A DNA stretch of 64,000 bases from contig NZ_QDFZ01000010.1 in NCBI RefSeq assembly GCF_003347605.1, positions 62,001 through 126,000 of the forward strand, in the 5' to 3' direction. This document shows positions 29,457 to 37,815 of this stretch, one piece after another (position 1 is the first letter of the stretch; each line of letters begins with the position of its first letter). The translations under genes and the position numbers were made by a program. The notes beneath the pieces are model-generated. The model did no database searches, was not told the DNA's origin, and saw only the letters and a program-made list of their open reading frames with translations. This DNA is from Chryseobacterium sp. KLBC 52 (GTDB taxonomy: Bacteria > Bacteroidota > Bacteroidia > Flavobacteriales > Weeksellaceae).

Positions 29457-29630
29457 TTATCTTCGTTTAAAGCTATACGCCAGCAAAATAGCTACGCCCA
29501 TAGTAACGCAGGTTATAATTGAAATAGTTTCAATGGAAATTCCACTTTTCATCTGTGTGTTTTCTTTTTCACATGAAAAAAAGAATAATAATGTCATGAA
29601 CAGACATACCGATAGTAATTTTTTATCCAT
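29457..29630 (-). CDS. Small lipoprotein with a transmembrane segment (57 aa)
   Basis: Starts at the ATG at 29630 (MDKKLLSVCLFMTLLFFFSC) and ends at the TAA at 29457. Residues 1-20 form a lipoprotein signal with the lipid cysteine at residue 20, then EKENTQMKSG, then a second hydrophobic segment (ISIETISIITCVTMGVAILLAYSF) and a basic end KRR. No family is recognised. Codon composition is like that of real genes here, and the signal is well formed. Confidence 0.55.
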   Translation of the reverse strand: MDKKLLSVCLFMTLLFFFSCEKENTQMKSGISIETISIITCVTMGVAILLAYSFKRR

Positions 29631-29763
29631 AAATGTATTTGTTTGGTTACGAAATATTTACAGCAAAAAGTATACCGGATTTGTAGACTAAGGAATGAGT
29701 TTATTGACTTGTCCCTTTAGTTAATACCTGGGATAATGAGTAACAAAGGTTTTCTTAATAATA

Positions 29764-29843
29764 GCCCTTCGACAGGCTCAGGGTGACAACCCGAATACTA
29801 ACCGAAATTTTTAAGCGTTGTCAGGCTGAGCCTGTCGAAGCCC
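29764..29843. repeat. Inverted repeat with TTCGACAGGCTCAG core
   Basis: CCTTCGACAGGCTCAGGGTG begins at 29766 and its reverse complement, with small differences, ends at 29843 (GGCTGAGCCTGTCGAAGCCC). The arms are about 27 bases with a loop of some 26. The core word is widespread in intergenic DNA of many bacteria. It may act as a bidirectional transcription stop. Confidence 0.8.
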
Positions 29844-29871
29844 GTATTACTAAAGAGATCGTTTTTACTGC

Positions 29872-30312
29872 TTAATTTTCGTTTAAATTTTTGGAAACGT
29901 TATCTATTACCAAAATATAATGACAATAATGAATAATGATACCGGCAATGAAAAGGAGAAATGCTATTATTATCTCAGTAGTCAGGTGATGTAGGATAAA
30001 ATGCAGGATCAGGAAAAGTACAGCGGAATAGATCAGGGAAAATAGTATAGAATAAAATGCTGTTATTTGGTAGGTAAGAATTCTTGTATTTTTATTGTAG
30101 TAGAAGTATTCTTTGCCAGGCGAGAAAACTAATGGAGATTTGTTGGCAAAATCAAGTTTAAACATTTTGTTTTCACCTATGACGGTGCCGTCAGCAGGAA
30201 CAATATAAGTTAAGCCCCTTTCTGTGATTGAATGACATACTGCATCAGTGACATTTTTAAACGTTTTGCTATTTTTTATTTCTCTCTCAAAAGTATAGGT
30301 AAATGGGAACAT
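29872..30312 (-). CDS. Hypothetical membrane protein
   Basis: 146 residues, family not recognised. Residues about 1-75 are soluble (YTFEREIKNSKTFKNVTDAV, then LTYIVPADGTVIGENKMFKL), resembling a small PH-like or YcxB-like domain in style; two transmembrane helices follow at about 82-104 and 112-134. It starts 6 bases after the stop of the yggS gene on the same strand, so it is the third gene of that operon. Confidence 0.75.
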   Translation of the reverse strand: MFPFTYTFEREIKNSKTFKNVTDAVCHSITERGLTYIVPADGTVIGENKMFKLDFANKSPLVFSPGKEYFYYNKNTRILTYQITAFYSILFSLIYSAVLFLILHFILHHLTTEIIIAFLLFIAGIIIHYCHYILVIDNVSKNLNEN

Positions 30313-30318
30313 ATAGTT

Positions 30319-31065
30319 TTAAGCTTCGTTATCTGTTTTTTCTTCATTCCAATAATAGCTGTCCGGATAGATTCTCGCTCCAAAAACAGCAGTCCCCACC
30401 CGTACAATGGTTGCGCCTTCTTCAATGGCAGTTTCCAGATCGCTGCTCATTCCCATAGAAAGTTCTTTCATTTCTACATTGCGAATATTTTCGGTGATGA
30501 TGTCTTGTTGAAGTTTTTTCAGGATTTTAAAGCATGCTCTTACTTTCTCGGTTTCGGCACTGAATAAACCGATCGTCATCAGACCCTTTATTTTCAAAGT
30601 AGAGTAGTGAGAGACCTTTCGGGTAAGTTCAATGGCCTCACTAGGATCCACACCAAATTTACTTTCTTCATTGGACGTATTCACCTGAATCAAAACATCC
30701 ATTGTTCTGTTTTCAGCTAAAAGCTTTTGATGAAGTTTCTCGGCAAGTTCCAATCGATCCAGAGACTGGATACAGGTAACATCATATTTCAGAAGATCTT
30801 TGATTTTATTGGTCTGAAGATGGCCTATAAAATGATTTTCATGGGGAATATCCTTTAGCTCCTCATATTTCACTTTCAGTTCCTGGACTTTATTTTCAGC
30901 AATTAACGTCTGCCCATGTTCCAGTACGACTTTGATGCGCTCTGCAGAAACAGTTTTCGTAGCCAGTAATAATTTGACTTCATTACTATTTCTTCCGCAT
31001 TGCTCACAAGCCTTTTTTATCCGATCATTGATCAAAGCGAGATTGTGGAGGATATCTTCTTTCAT
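30319..31065 (-). CDS. yggS: YggS/PLPBP-family pyridoxal phosphate homeostasis protein
   Basis: 248 residues forming a single TIM-barrel like the N-terminal domain of alanine racemase. The PLP lysine is K37 in LLLATKTVS; the family blocks GENKVQE-like ([15 protein letters not shown]), [39 protein letters not shown] are all present. It buffers free PLP and affects amino-acid pools. Its start overlaps the stop of the AAA ATPase gene by four bases, so translation is coupled. Confidence 0.95.
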   Translation of the reverse strand: MKEDILHNLALINDRIKKACEQCGRNSNEVKLLLATKTVSAERIKVVLEHGQTLIAENKVQELKVKYEELKDIPHENHFIGHLQTNKIKDLLKYDVTCIQSLDRLELAEKLHQKLLAENRTMDVLIQVNTSNEESKFGVDPSEAIELTRKVSHYSTLKIKGLMTIGLFSAETEKVRACFKILKKLQQDIITENIRNVEMKELSMGMSSDLETAIEEGATIVRVGTAVFGARIYPDSYYWNEEKTDNEA

Positions 31066-31781
31066 GATGAGATGGCTTCTTTGGCTTCCAGTTTTTTAAT
31101 TAAAGCAGCTTTCACGGCTGTTAGTGCGTAATCTTTAGCTTCGGCAAAGGAAATAGAATACTTTCTTTCAATAGTGCGCATATTTTCCGGAAACTGAGCT
31201 AATAACTGATCGTAGAAGGTATCCAGAATCTCAGCAGAAGGCATTTCATAATTAATTTTTAATTGGAAACGTCTTAAAAGAGCAGTATCAATAATCTCAG
31301 GATGATTGGTGGCACAGATTAATAAAGCATTTTCAGGGTAATAATCAATCAGCTGAATCAAAGTATTAACCAATCTTCTCATTTCGCCCACGTCTTTGTC
31401 ATCGCTGCCTCTCGCTTTCCCGATCTGATCCAGTTCATCAAGGAATAATACCGATCTTTCTCTGGCGGCTTTATCAAAGATCATTTTAATATTCTGTGAC
31501 GTTTCTCCGATACGGGATGAAACAATATTACTAAGATTTAAAATAATAATATTCTTTCCAAGGGCATTGGCAATTGCTTTTGCCGTCATGGTCTTTCCAC
31601 ATCCGGAACTTCCTTCAAGCAAAATTTTATGGTTAACCGGCAAGCCATACTCCTGGAGTTCTTTAACGTAATTATGCTCTTTAATAAGCTGTACAAGCTG
31701 CTCTCTGTTGTTGGCATTAAGAAATACTTCGTTAAGGTTTACCTGTTCTTTATCTTGAATAATAAGGTTGTACAGATTCAT
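31062..31781 (-). CDS. AAA-family ATPase (Cdc48/FtsH-like single module)
   Basis: 239 residues: Walker A GSSGCGKT (57-64), Walker B VLFLDELD with Asp115 and Glu116, sensor 1 Asn in LLICATNH, and the arginine pair Arg170-Arg171 in ALLRRF. The short N-terminus (about 45 residues) and absence of protease or membrane segments mark a stand-alone AAA module. It is translationally coupled to yggS. Function unknown; perhaps a remodeller of a specific complex. Confidence 0.9.
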   Translation of the reverse strand: MNLYNLIIQDKEQVNLNEVFLNANNREQLVQLIKEHNYVKELQEYGLPVNHKILLEGSSGCGKTMTAKAIANALGKNIIILNLSNIVSSRIGETSQNIKMIFDKAARERSVLFLDELDQIGKARGSDDKDVGEMRRLVNTLIQLIDYYPENALLICATNHPEIIDTALLRRFQLKINYEMPSAEILDTFYDQLLAQFPENMRTIERKYSISFAEAKDYALTAVKAALIKKLEAKEAISS

Positions 31782-32017
31782 GATGATTAATGATTATTGA
31801 ATAAACAAAGATAAAGCTTTATTGAATGTTAAAAAGAATTCTGAATCATAATAAATGTCTGGTCCAGCGTAAAGTGAATGATAAGTTATAAATGATAAAT
31901 TATGAGTGATGAATTATGGGTGTACATCTGTAAAACAAAAAATATTCCCTAACATCTGTGAAAATCTGCGAAATCTGTGGGAAATAAATAATGATGTTTT
32001 TACAAAACGCTTCCAAC
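31782..32017. repeat. Intergenic region with degenerate repeat words
   Basis: 31865-31920 has GATAAGTTATAAATGATAAA and ATTATGAGTGATGAATTATG, relatives of the 7-bp repeats; 31950-31985 has AAATCTGCGAAATCTGTGGG. No gene is supported. Confidence 0.55.
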
Positions 32018-32053
32018 AAAAAAAAGAAAAGCCAGACTTGCGGCCGGCTTTTC
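32018..32053 (-). terminator. Intrinsic terminator (minus strand)
   Basis: On the minus strand the arms GAAAAGCC and GGCTTTTC (32046-32053 and 32026-32033) are followed by eight T (32018-32025). It ends a leftward transcript that must come from the region of the microprotein at 32213-32293. Confidence 0.8.
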
Positions 32054-32212
32054 TCATTTGGATATTAAAATTTGTTATGAAACTAAGATCTTTCTGCTTA
32101 TGTTTTTGGGCCCTTTTACCCGATGGTAAAAGAGCAATCCGATTTTCTCAGACTAAAAACATAAAACAATATAATTAGTATAGATATTCTATAGGCTTGT
32201 TTTATTTTAAGA
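32054..32212 (-). ncRNA. Candidate structured RNA or structured 3' UTR
   Basis: Between the microprotein stop and the terminator lies noncoding sequence with nested pairing: outer arms TTATGTTTTT (32098-32107) and AAAAACATAA (32155-32164), and an inner perfect hairpin CTTTTACC (32113-32120) / GGTAAAAG (32125-32132). Stops occur in all leftward frames. I do not recognise a known RNA family. It could be a processed 3' UTR-derived small RNA. Confidence 0.35.
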
Positions 32213-32293
32213 TTAGTTTCTTTCTCTTCTTACTGTCATGAAATATGAAGTGATTACGACTAAACCTGTTGCGATACCGATATAAGTTACCAT
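32213..32293 (-). CDS. Candidate membrane microprotein (26 aa)
   Basis: ATG at 32293, stop at 32213. The product MVTYIGIATGLVVITSYFMT-VRRERN is one hydrophobic helix followed by a basic end, the classic shape of bacterial single-pass microproteins. AT-rich leader sequence precedes the ATG and a strong terminator lies 160 bases downstream on the same strand. With only 26 codons chance cannot be excluded. Confidence 0.45.
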   Translation of the reverse strand: MVTYIGIATGLVVITSYFMTVRRERN

Positions 32294-32919
32294 TTTGTAT
32301 TATTTTTAATTATTTGACTTTTTTTTATCAATCTTTCAATTGCAATATTACTACTTTCAAATCATGTGCCAAAGTAAAATACCATGATGTTTATCAGTGT
32401 ATTACGGTGATTGGCGTTCATGTATTAGTGAATTTTTGTTTACAATAAATTAATGTATTATTTGAAATTTATTAATACTTTTATTATTCTATCTGTAAAA
32501 TCATGTGAATGTGTTAACCGTTTATTGACTTCTATATTGGAGTTGATAAAACAAATAATAAATAATGCTTAGCATAATATTGTGGTAAAGTGTGATTCTT
32601 GAACTTTAATTTGTTACTTTAAATAGATTTTTATGTTAATAAAATTTATTTTTAGCGCTAATTTTTACACTGAATTTTTGTCAGTTGTCACATTTCATGT
32701 CATAGAGAAATATTATTGTATGCAAGAAATGAAAATAAATGTTGTCTGCTGTCCGATTATTTCAGATCACACTATGAAAATGAATGGCTTTGAAAATAAG
32801 ATACTTAACGGTATTTAGACTCCTGTGAAAATTATTGAAGTTTCCAAAGAGCAGACCTTTCATGGATGAGATAAACATTTCTTATCCCGCGAATAGAGAG
32901 GGGTGAGAGAATTCTATTT
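32294..32919. other. AT-rich intergenic region
   Basis: About 630 bases without a supported gene. It must contain the promoter of the microprotein transcript at its left end and, at its right end, that of the SMR gene. A short plus-strand frame at 32633-32818 has no family-like features. Confidence 0.5.
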
Positions 32920-32950
32920 TTGAATTCCCCGGAGGCTTTTACTACTTTTG
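32920..32950 (+). promoter_or_regulatory. Promoter of the SMR exporter
   Basis: TTG (32920-32922), 20-bp spacer, TACTTTTG (32943-32950), a full consensus match. Start near 32955, giving a leader of only about 12 bases. Confidence 0.7.
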
Positions 32951-32966
32951 CAGAAAGAATGAATTT

Positions 32967-33302
32967 ATGGGACGCAGTTATATATTTCTCGCCTTGGCAA
33001 TCATATTTGAGATTATCGCCACGACTTTTCTGAAGAAATCTGAGGAATTTTCTAAACTATGGCCATCGGTAGTGACGGTGATTGGATATGCGTGTGCTTT
33101 TTATTTTCTGAGTCTTACCCTGCGTCATATTCCTGTAGGAATTACCTACGCCATCTGGTCCGGAGTAGGAATTATTTTTATAACGATGATTGGAGTAATA
33201 GCATTTAAACAGGTTCCAGATCTGCCTGCCATTATTGGGATTGCCTTGATTGTGATTGGTGTGATTATTATCAATGTATTCTCAAAAATGGGAACTCACT
33301 AA
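32967..33302 (+). CDS. SMR-family small multidrug exporter, EmrE/QacE-like
   Basis: 111 residues with four transmembrane helices. The essential proton/drug-coupling glutamate is Glu15 in ALAIIFEIIATTFLK, and the blocks FSKLWPSVVTVIGYACAFYFLS, VGITYAIWSGVGII and DLPAIIGIALIVIGVIIINVFS closely follow EmrE/QacE. These act as antiparallel dimers exporting quaternary ammonium and other cations for protons. The stop codon overlaps that of the convergent GT32 gene by two bases. Confidence 0.95.
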   Translation: MGRSYIFLALAIIFEIIATTFLKKSEEFSKLWPSVVTVIGYACAFYFLSLTLRHIPVGITYAIWSGVGIIFITMIGVIAFKQVPDLPAIIGIALIVIGVIIINVFSKMGTH

Positions 33303-33955
33303 AAAATAATTTCCTGATGCTTCTGCTTCTGTTTCCAGTGTTGAGATCTTGTTTTGTATAAAAAGAATTTTCCCAGTTTATATTTGAACTTTAAATATCC
33401 GCGGAACTCAATACCGTTAAATAATGTAAACGGAATGGTTGGATTTTCCTTTAATGATTCCCTTATTCCTTTACTGAATACGGTAGGACCAGTAGTAGCA
33501 TGAATATTATGAGGATAACGGTGGGTGTCTATATTATCAATCATCAATTCTAATGTTTTCTTTAGAAAAGGATGGTTTTTATTGAAAATAAGAGCCCATT
33601 GAACATACAGATTTTCGTGTCTTTCTACACTGATCACCGCTTCATCATCTTCACTGATGAGTTTTTCAAAAGGTTTGATAGTGCTGCTGTCTATATCCAG
33701 GTATATTCCCCCTTTTTTATATAAAATGGCATATCTGAAGAAATCTGCTTTTGCTGCTCCAATAGTCAGCTTGCGGTAACTGTTAATGTATTCAGGAGGA
33801 AATTCTTCAGCAATAAATTTCTCAATATCCTGATCATCATAGAAAAAATAGCGGTATCCCGGATTTTTCCTTTTCATATTCCAGATGTGATACCTTGTAA
33901 TCAAAGGAAGTTTTTTAGTTATGAAAGTCTGAAATATTTGTTTGGGTACTGCCAT
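33299..33955 (-). CDS. Glycosyltransferase family 32-like sugar transferase
   Basis: 218 residues with the GT32/OCH1-type start PKQIFQTFITKKLP, the block TIGAAKADFFRYAILYKKGGIYLDIDSS with the DXD motif at Asp87 and Asp89, and the later ATTGPTVFSKGI. These transfer a hexose from a nucleotide sugar, often in capsule or LPS assembly. No other glycan genes are nearby. No signal peptide. Confidence 0.9.
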   Translation of the reverse strand: MAVPKQIFQTFITKKLPLITRYHIWNMKRKNPGYRYFFYDDQDIEKFIAEEFPPEYINSYRKLTIGAAKADFFRYAILYKKGGIYLDIDSSTIKPFEKLISEDDEAVISVERHENLYVQWALIFNKNHPFLKKTLELMIDNIDTHRYPHNIHATTGPTVFSKGIRESLKENPTIPFTLFNGIEFRGYLKFKYKLGKFFLYKTRSQHWKQKQKHQEIIF

Positions 33956-34208
33956 TTTCTTTTTTTAATTATATTCTTATATAGAAGCCGAAATCATTTT
34001 TCACCTGTGACGTGTAACAGTAATAAGGTTTTTCATGAAATAGAGAGAGATCTATCTTTGAAATAGCTTATGCTGAGCTGGAGTTTTGATTCTGTTTTAG
34101 ATGAATTGTTAAATAGTGTGGAGAAAAATTTTAATTTTTTTTTAATCTTCCGGGCGAGGAACTTCAAGAATAAGGTTCGATATTATAGAGATTGATTGTC
34201 TCTTGAAT

Positions 34209-35180
34209 TTATTTTGTTCTCGGTCTTTCAAAAGGGTTATAAGAAATTCCAATATTGAAATAGAGTGAAGGTTTATAAGTTGCTTTCCATAGGTAATCAT
34301 TAAAAGAATCCTGCTTATTAAATGCTCTCGAATTGATATTAGCTCTGATTCCTGTTTTGAAAGTACCAATGAAATTTCCGCCAAGATTATGCTCATAAAT
34401 AGCTCCTGAATTGATGGCAACCTGCCGGAATTCATAAGTGTTATCATTATGGTAAGTATAAAATGAAGTGTTATCCATTTCCGTTCCCAGAGAAATCCTG
34501 CCGCTGGAAAAAATAGCTTTTCTTACCAGTACTTTTTTCGGAAGAAGGATGTCCAGTACCCATCCGTTATTGAATCTGTTCTCATAGGTAAAAACAGGGA
34601 GCACGGGAATTTGAGAACTGGGGTCAATAATACCAGCCAGTCCGAGACTCATTTTTGTTTTTGGAGTTGCCTTTAAAATTAATGAAGCAGTTACTAATCC
34701 TCTGATTCGTTCAAAATGCTGTTCACTTCCATCTGTAGAAATACTGGCGGAATATACTGCGGTCTTATTAAATAATCTTGAAAAGTAGCTTAAATTAATA
34801 GCTTCGGAATGATAATGAAAGTTTTCTTCATTCTGAATTCCTGGGATGACAGGATTTTCGTTCCTGATCGAAGTATAACGGTAGCTCAATGCAGTACTCA
34901 AAAGCCAGCTTCTGTTCTTAATAAAATAAATATTGGCATCTGCCTTCATTTGCTGAAAACTTTTAACCTTATTATCCGGCAGATCCTGGCCTTGTAACTG
35001 TGAAGAAAAAGACGATGGACCTACCAGAGTATATTCAAGATTGAAGTTCCGTGACTGCGGGATTTTATCTGCAAAGAATGCACGGACTTTCAATGGAATA
35101 CTGTCCTTTTTCTGAGTATAAATAATATTTTTAAAAGGAAGTATTGCCAGGGGAACAAGTACTCTTCTCAATGTTTTCAT
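34209..35180 (-). CDS. Outer-membrane beta-barrel protein (DUF6268-like)
   Basis: 323 residues with an N-terminal signal-like segment (MKTLRRVLVPLAILPFKNIIYTQ), then alternating amphipathic strands (NFNLEYTLVGPSSF, ANIYFIKNRSWLLSTALSYRY, AINLSYFSRL, SLGLAGIIDPSSQIPVLPVFTYENRFNNGWVLDILLP) typical of flavobacterial barrels of the DUF6268 type. Function unknown. It begins 7 bases after the preceding gene on the minus strand, so both are one unit that diverges from the LytS/LytTR operon. Confidence 0.82.
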   Translation of the reverse strand: MKTLRRVLVPLAILPFKNIIYTQKKDSIPLKVRAFFADKIPQSRNFNLEYTLVGPSSFSSQLQGQDLPDNKVKSFQQMKADANIYFIKNRSWLLSTALSYRYTSIRNENPVIPGIQNEENFHYHSEAINLSYFSRLFNKTAVYSASISTDGSEQHFERIRGLVTASLILKATPKTKMSLGLAGIIDPSSQIPVLPVFTYENRFNNGWVLDILLPKKVLVRKAIFSSGRISLGTEMDNTSFYTYHNDNTYEFRQVAINSGAIYEHNLGGNFIGTFKTGIRANINSRAFNKQDSFNDYLWKATYKPSLYFNIGISYNPFERPRTK

Positions 35181-35187
35181 GGGTAGT

Positions 35188-35625
35188 TTATTTTAATGGC
35201 TGAATAATAGATTGGAAAAAGCTGAAGGTAAAAATCCTGTCATAGAAGATATCCAGACTGTTTTCAATAATGGCATCCGTATAGCACGCAGTATCCTGAA
35301 CAAAGGTTTCCTCTACAAAAACAAACCAGAGTTCCGAGAGTCCGTATCTTCTTCTAAACTCTTCAGAGGCATTGCTGTCTGGCACAGCAGAATGTTTAAG
35401 GTCACAAAACAGAATTCCTTTTTTCTCTCCTTCATGTTCTACAATATTAATAGAATGGTGGAGATAGCTGAGAATTTTCATTTCCGAATCGAAACATTCT
35501 ACAAAATGATGCAGATCAATAAGCTGTATTACTTTTTCTTCCTGTTGAGATTCTGTCATAAAAAAGCATTCCAGGGATATTTCCTGAGTGAGTTCGTGAA
35601 AAACTGTTAATTCCATATGTGTCAT
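35188..35625 (-). CDS. Hypothetical protein upstream of the barrel gene
   Basis: 145 residues if the ATG at 35625 (MTHMELTVFHEL) is used; 35637 and 35616 are also possible. No family recognised: an acidic, soluble protein with LIDLHHFVECFDSEMKILSYLHHSINIVEHEGEKKGILFCDL and a YTDAIIENSLDIFYDRIF ending. No signal peptide or membrane segment. It heads the two-gene minus-strand unit with the DUF6268 barrel, next to the repeat-rich control region 35668-35755. Confidence 0.7.
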   Translation of the reverse strand: MTHMELTVFHELTQEISLECFFMTESQQEEKVIQLIDLHHFVECFDSEMKILSYLHHSINIVEHEGEKKGILFCDLKHSAVPDSNASEEFRRRYGLSELWFVFVEETFVQDTACYTDAIIENSLDIFYDRIFTFSFFQSIIQPLK

Positions 35626-35667
35626 TTTACGGTACAAAGGAATAGAGAAAAGAAGGGTGTAAATTTG

Positions 35668-35755
35668 TTTTTATACAAAATGGCTGGTATTTTATACAAA
35701 ATCCCCAAGCATGATAATTGGTATAATAAAATACAGGTTTTGTATAATAAAATAG
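35668..35755. promoter_or_regulatory. Divergent control region with two pairs of direct repeats at 21-bp spacing
   Basis: ATTTTATACAAAAT-like words at 35668-35681 and 35689-35702 start 21 bp apart. GTATAATAAAATA at 35721-35733 and 35742-35754 also starts 21 bp apart, and the second set is partly inverted relative to the first. LytTR regulators bind paired direct repeats two helical turns apart, and a LytTR operon starts at 35808, so autoregulation and control of the divergent genes are likely. Confidence 0.6.
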
Positions 35756-35807
35756 TTGTAATTTCCGTTATTGAGTATTTTTGTTATCAATAAAATGAGC
35801 CAGTCGC

Positions 35808-36884
35808 ATGAAATACAGTCCGTGGAAATTTGAAGAAACCTTTGTAATGGATTTTTTGGTGGAGGCGAAGTACGGGCTCCGGAGACACTTGCTGTTTCTG
35901 ATCTTTTTTTTCTTTTTAATGTACAGCGCAAGGTTCTGGCATTGGTATTCCGGAATTTATCAGTACTATGTTCTGTTTTTTGTATATACGATTCTGATTG
36001 CAATGGTATACATTAATATATATGTGCTGGTTCCGCGGTTTTTCTTTAAAACAAAATACATCACTTATCTTGTACTGCTGGTTCTTATGGGAGTTGTGGG
36101 ACTTAATTTCATCGGCTATAGTTTCAGGCATCTCTTTCAGGATTTCAGAACACAATACATTCCGAAAGATAATGAAAGAGGAGGTATTTATGAGGGTGTT
36201 TTGATGTGCATTCCGATAATCCTCACGACTACTACCATAAAGCTTTTACAGAAATGGATCAGTGATAATAAAAGGATCAATGAACTGAGCAATCTTACCC
36301 TGAATATGGAATTGAATGAACTGAGAAACCAGATCAATCCGCATTTTCTGTTTAATATGCTGAATAATGTAAAAGCGCTCATCAGAACTGATCCGGCAAA
36401 AGCTTCAGTGGTAATTGTAAAGCTGTCCGAATTTCTCAGATATCAGCTGTATGAAAACAGTGAAGAAAAAACACTACTGACTTCGGAAATTGATTTTTTG
36501 TCCAATTTTTTAAACCTGGAAAAAATAAGGCGTGACAATTTCTCTTTTGATATTCAGATCAATATGGAGAAAAGAATAATGAGCAGCACTTTTATTCCTC
36601 CGAATCTGTATACGACTTTCGTTGAAAATGCCGTGAAACATAGTGTAGATCTCAGTGGAGGAGAAACCTATGTAGAAATAGAAATCAATATGGAGAATAA
36701 ACAGCTTTATTTCCGGTGTGTGAATTCACGGAATGCAGGTTATGTAGTTTCGGACCGTAAAAATAGCGGGTTGGGGCTTGCTAATATTACCAGAAGACTG
36801 GAACTTCTTTACGGTGATACCTTTGATCTGAAGATAGAATCCGGTGATAAAGAATATGTTGTAAATTTAAAAATTCCTGTGTGA
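35808..36884 (+). CDS. LytS-type sensor histidine kinase
   Basis: 358 residues. Four transmembrane helices lie in the first 160 residues (about 27-45, 50-68, 80-100, 130-148) with no large periplasmic domain. The His_kinase (PF06580) module has phospho-acceptor His179 in NQINPHFLFNMLNNV; the ATPase part shows FVENAVKHS and SGLGLANITRRLELLYG. It overlaps its response regulator by one base. The signal sensed is unknown. Confidence 0.94.
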   Translation: MKYSPWKFEETFVMDFLVEAKYGLRRHLLFLIFFFFLMYSARFWHWYSGIYQYYVLFFVYTILIAMVYINIYVLVPRFFFKTKYITYLVLLVLMGVVGLNFIGYSFRHLFQDFRTQYIPKDNERGGIYEGVLMCIPIILTTTTIKLLQKWISDNKRINELSNLTLNMELNELRNQINPHFLFNMLNNVKALIRTDPAKASVVIVKLSEFLRYQLYENSEEKTLLTSEIDFLSNFLNLEKIRRDNFSFDIQINMEKRIMSSTFIPPNLYTTFVENAVKHSVDLSGGETYVEIEINMENKQLYFRCVNSRNAGYVVSDRKNSGLGLANITRRLELLYGDTFDLKIESGDKEYVVNLKIPV

Positions 36885-37606
36885 TGAATTGTATTATTGT
36901 TGATGATGAACCGCTGGCAAGAGCCGAAATGAGATCGCTGATCGCTGAAATTTCTACTATGGATGTCCTGGGCGAATTTTCCAATGCTCCGTCTGCCCTT
37001 GAGTTTCTTAAAGATCATGACGTAGATCTTATTTTCCTCGATATAGAAATGCCTATGGTAACAGGTCTCGAATTTGCAGAAATGCTTCCGAAAAAATCCC
37101 TGATTATCTTTACCACTGCTTATTCTCAATATGCATTGAAAAGCTATGAACTGGAAGCCGTAGACTATCTTCTGAAACCTATTGATCCCCAAAGGCTGAA
37201 AAAAGCAATTGATAAAGCGGTACTTTATACAGAGCTTTTATCTAAAGATACCGTTAAAAATACCGTGGAATCTAATACGGCAGACTTTTTATTCATCAAA
37301 GCAGAACGAAGATTCTATAAAATCAGTTTTTCTGATATTAAATTTATTGAAGGGCTCAAAGATTATGTGGTTATTCATACAAAGCAGCAAAAGCTCATCA
37401 CGGCAATGAATTTAAAAACCATTCATCAGAAGATTTCAGGGGAAACCTTTATCAGAGTCAGCAAGTCCTACGTGGTGAATATGAATTATATAGATTCATT
37501 TGACAATCATAATATATATATTGAAGACTCCGAGATTCCTCTTGGAGAAGTATACAGAGCCGAGTTCTTTACAAAATTTGCCGGAGGACTTCTGAATTCA
37601 GATTGA
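36884..37606 (+). CDS. LytTR-family response regulator
   Basis: 240 residues from the ATG at 36884 (MNCIIVDDEPLARAEMRSLI), which overlaps the kinase stop as TGATG. Receiver domain 1-120 with phosphorylated Asp53 in LIFLDIEMP. LytTR DNA-binding domain at about 137-235 (FYKISFSDIKFIEGLKDYVVIHT, then ETFIRVSKSYVVNMNYIDSFD). It probably binds the repeats before its own operon. Confidence 0.95.
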   Translation: MNCIIVDDEPLARAEMRSLIAEISTMDVLGEFSNAPSALEFLKDHDVDLIFLDIEMPMVTGLEFAEMLPKKSLIIFTTAYSQYALKSYELEAVDYLLKPIDPQRLKKAIDKAVLYTELLSKDTVKNTVESNTADFLFIKAERRFYKISFSDIKFIEGLKDYVVIHTKQQKLITAMNLKTIHQKISGETFIRVSKSYVVNMNYIDSFDNHNIYIEDSEIPLGEVYRAEFFTKFAGGLLNSD

Positions 37607-37609
37607 TTC

Positions 37610-37651
37610 ATGAGTAATGAGTAATGAGTAATGAGCAATGAGCAATGAATA
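37610..37651. repeat. 7-bp microsatellite ATGAGTA
   Basis: Units ATGAGTA three times, then ATGAGCA twice, then ATGAATA. It lies just after the response-regulator stop codon. Confidence 0.9.
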
Positions 37652-37743
37652 AAGAGTAATAGTAGATATCATTCAAGTGATATAAAAATCTGTGAAAATC
37701 TGTGTAATCCGTGGGACAAAATACAATATTATGATTCAATAGC

Positions 37744-37800
37744 AACGGGCTTTAGCCCGTTAAATAAATAAAAACAATCAACGGCTTCAGCCAAAACATA
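37744..37800. repeat. Paired short hairpins
   Basis: AACGGGCT and AGCCCGTT (37744-37761) form a perfect hairpin with a TT loop, followed by a second hairpin around GGCTTCAGCC. Between convergent genes, so it may also slow transcription. Confidence 0.55.
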
Positions 37801-37815
37801 AGAATAGCGGTTTAT

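Noticed and set aside
31906..32178. Plus-strand frame of 90 codons
   Set aside because: Runs through repeat words, the minus-strand terminator and the nested stems; its coding potential is incidental.
32633..32818. Plus-strand frame of 61 codons
   Set aside because: AT-rich, no promoter box at a fitting distance, no recognisable domain.
32820..32966. Guanidine riboswitch before the SMR gene
   Set aside because: The promoter at 32920-32950 lies too close to the start codon to leave room for an aptamer, and the protein resembles EmrE/QacE rather than the guanidinium exporter group.
34142..34447. Minus-strand frame overlapping the DUF6268 gene
   Set aside because: Alternative frame inside a well-supported beta-barrel gene.
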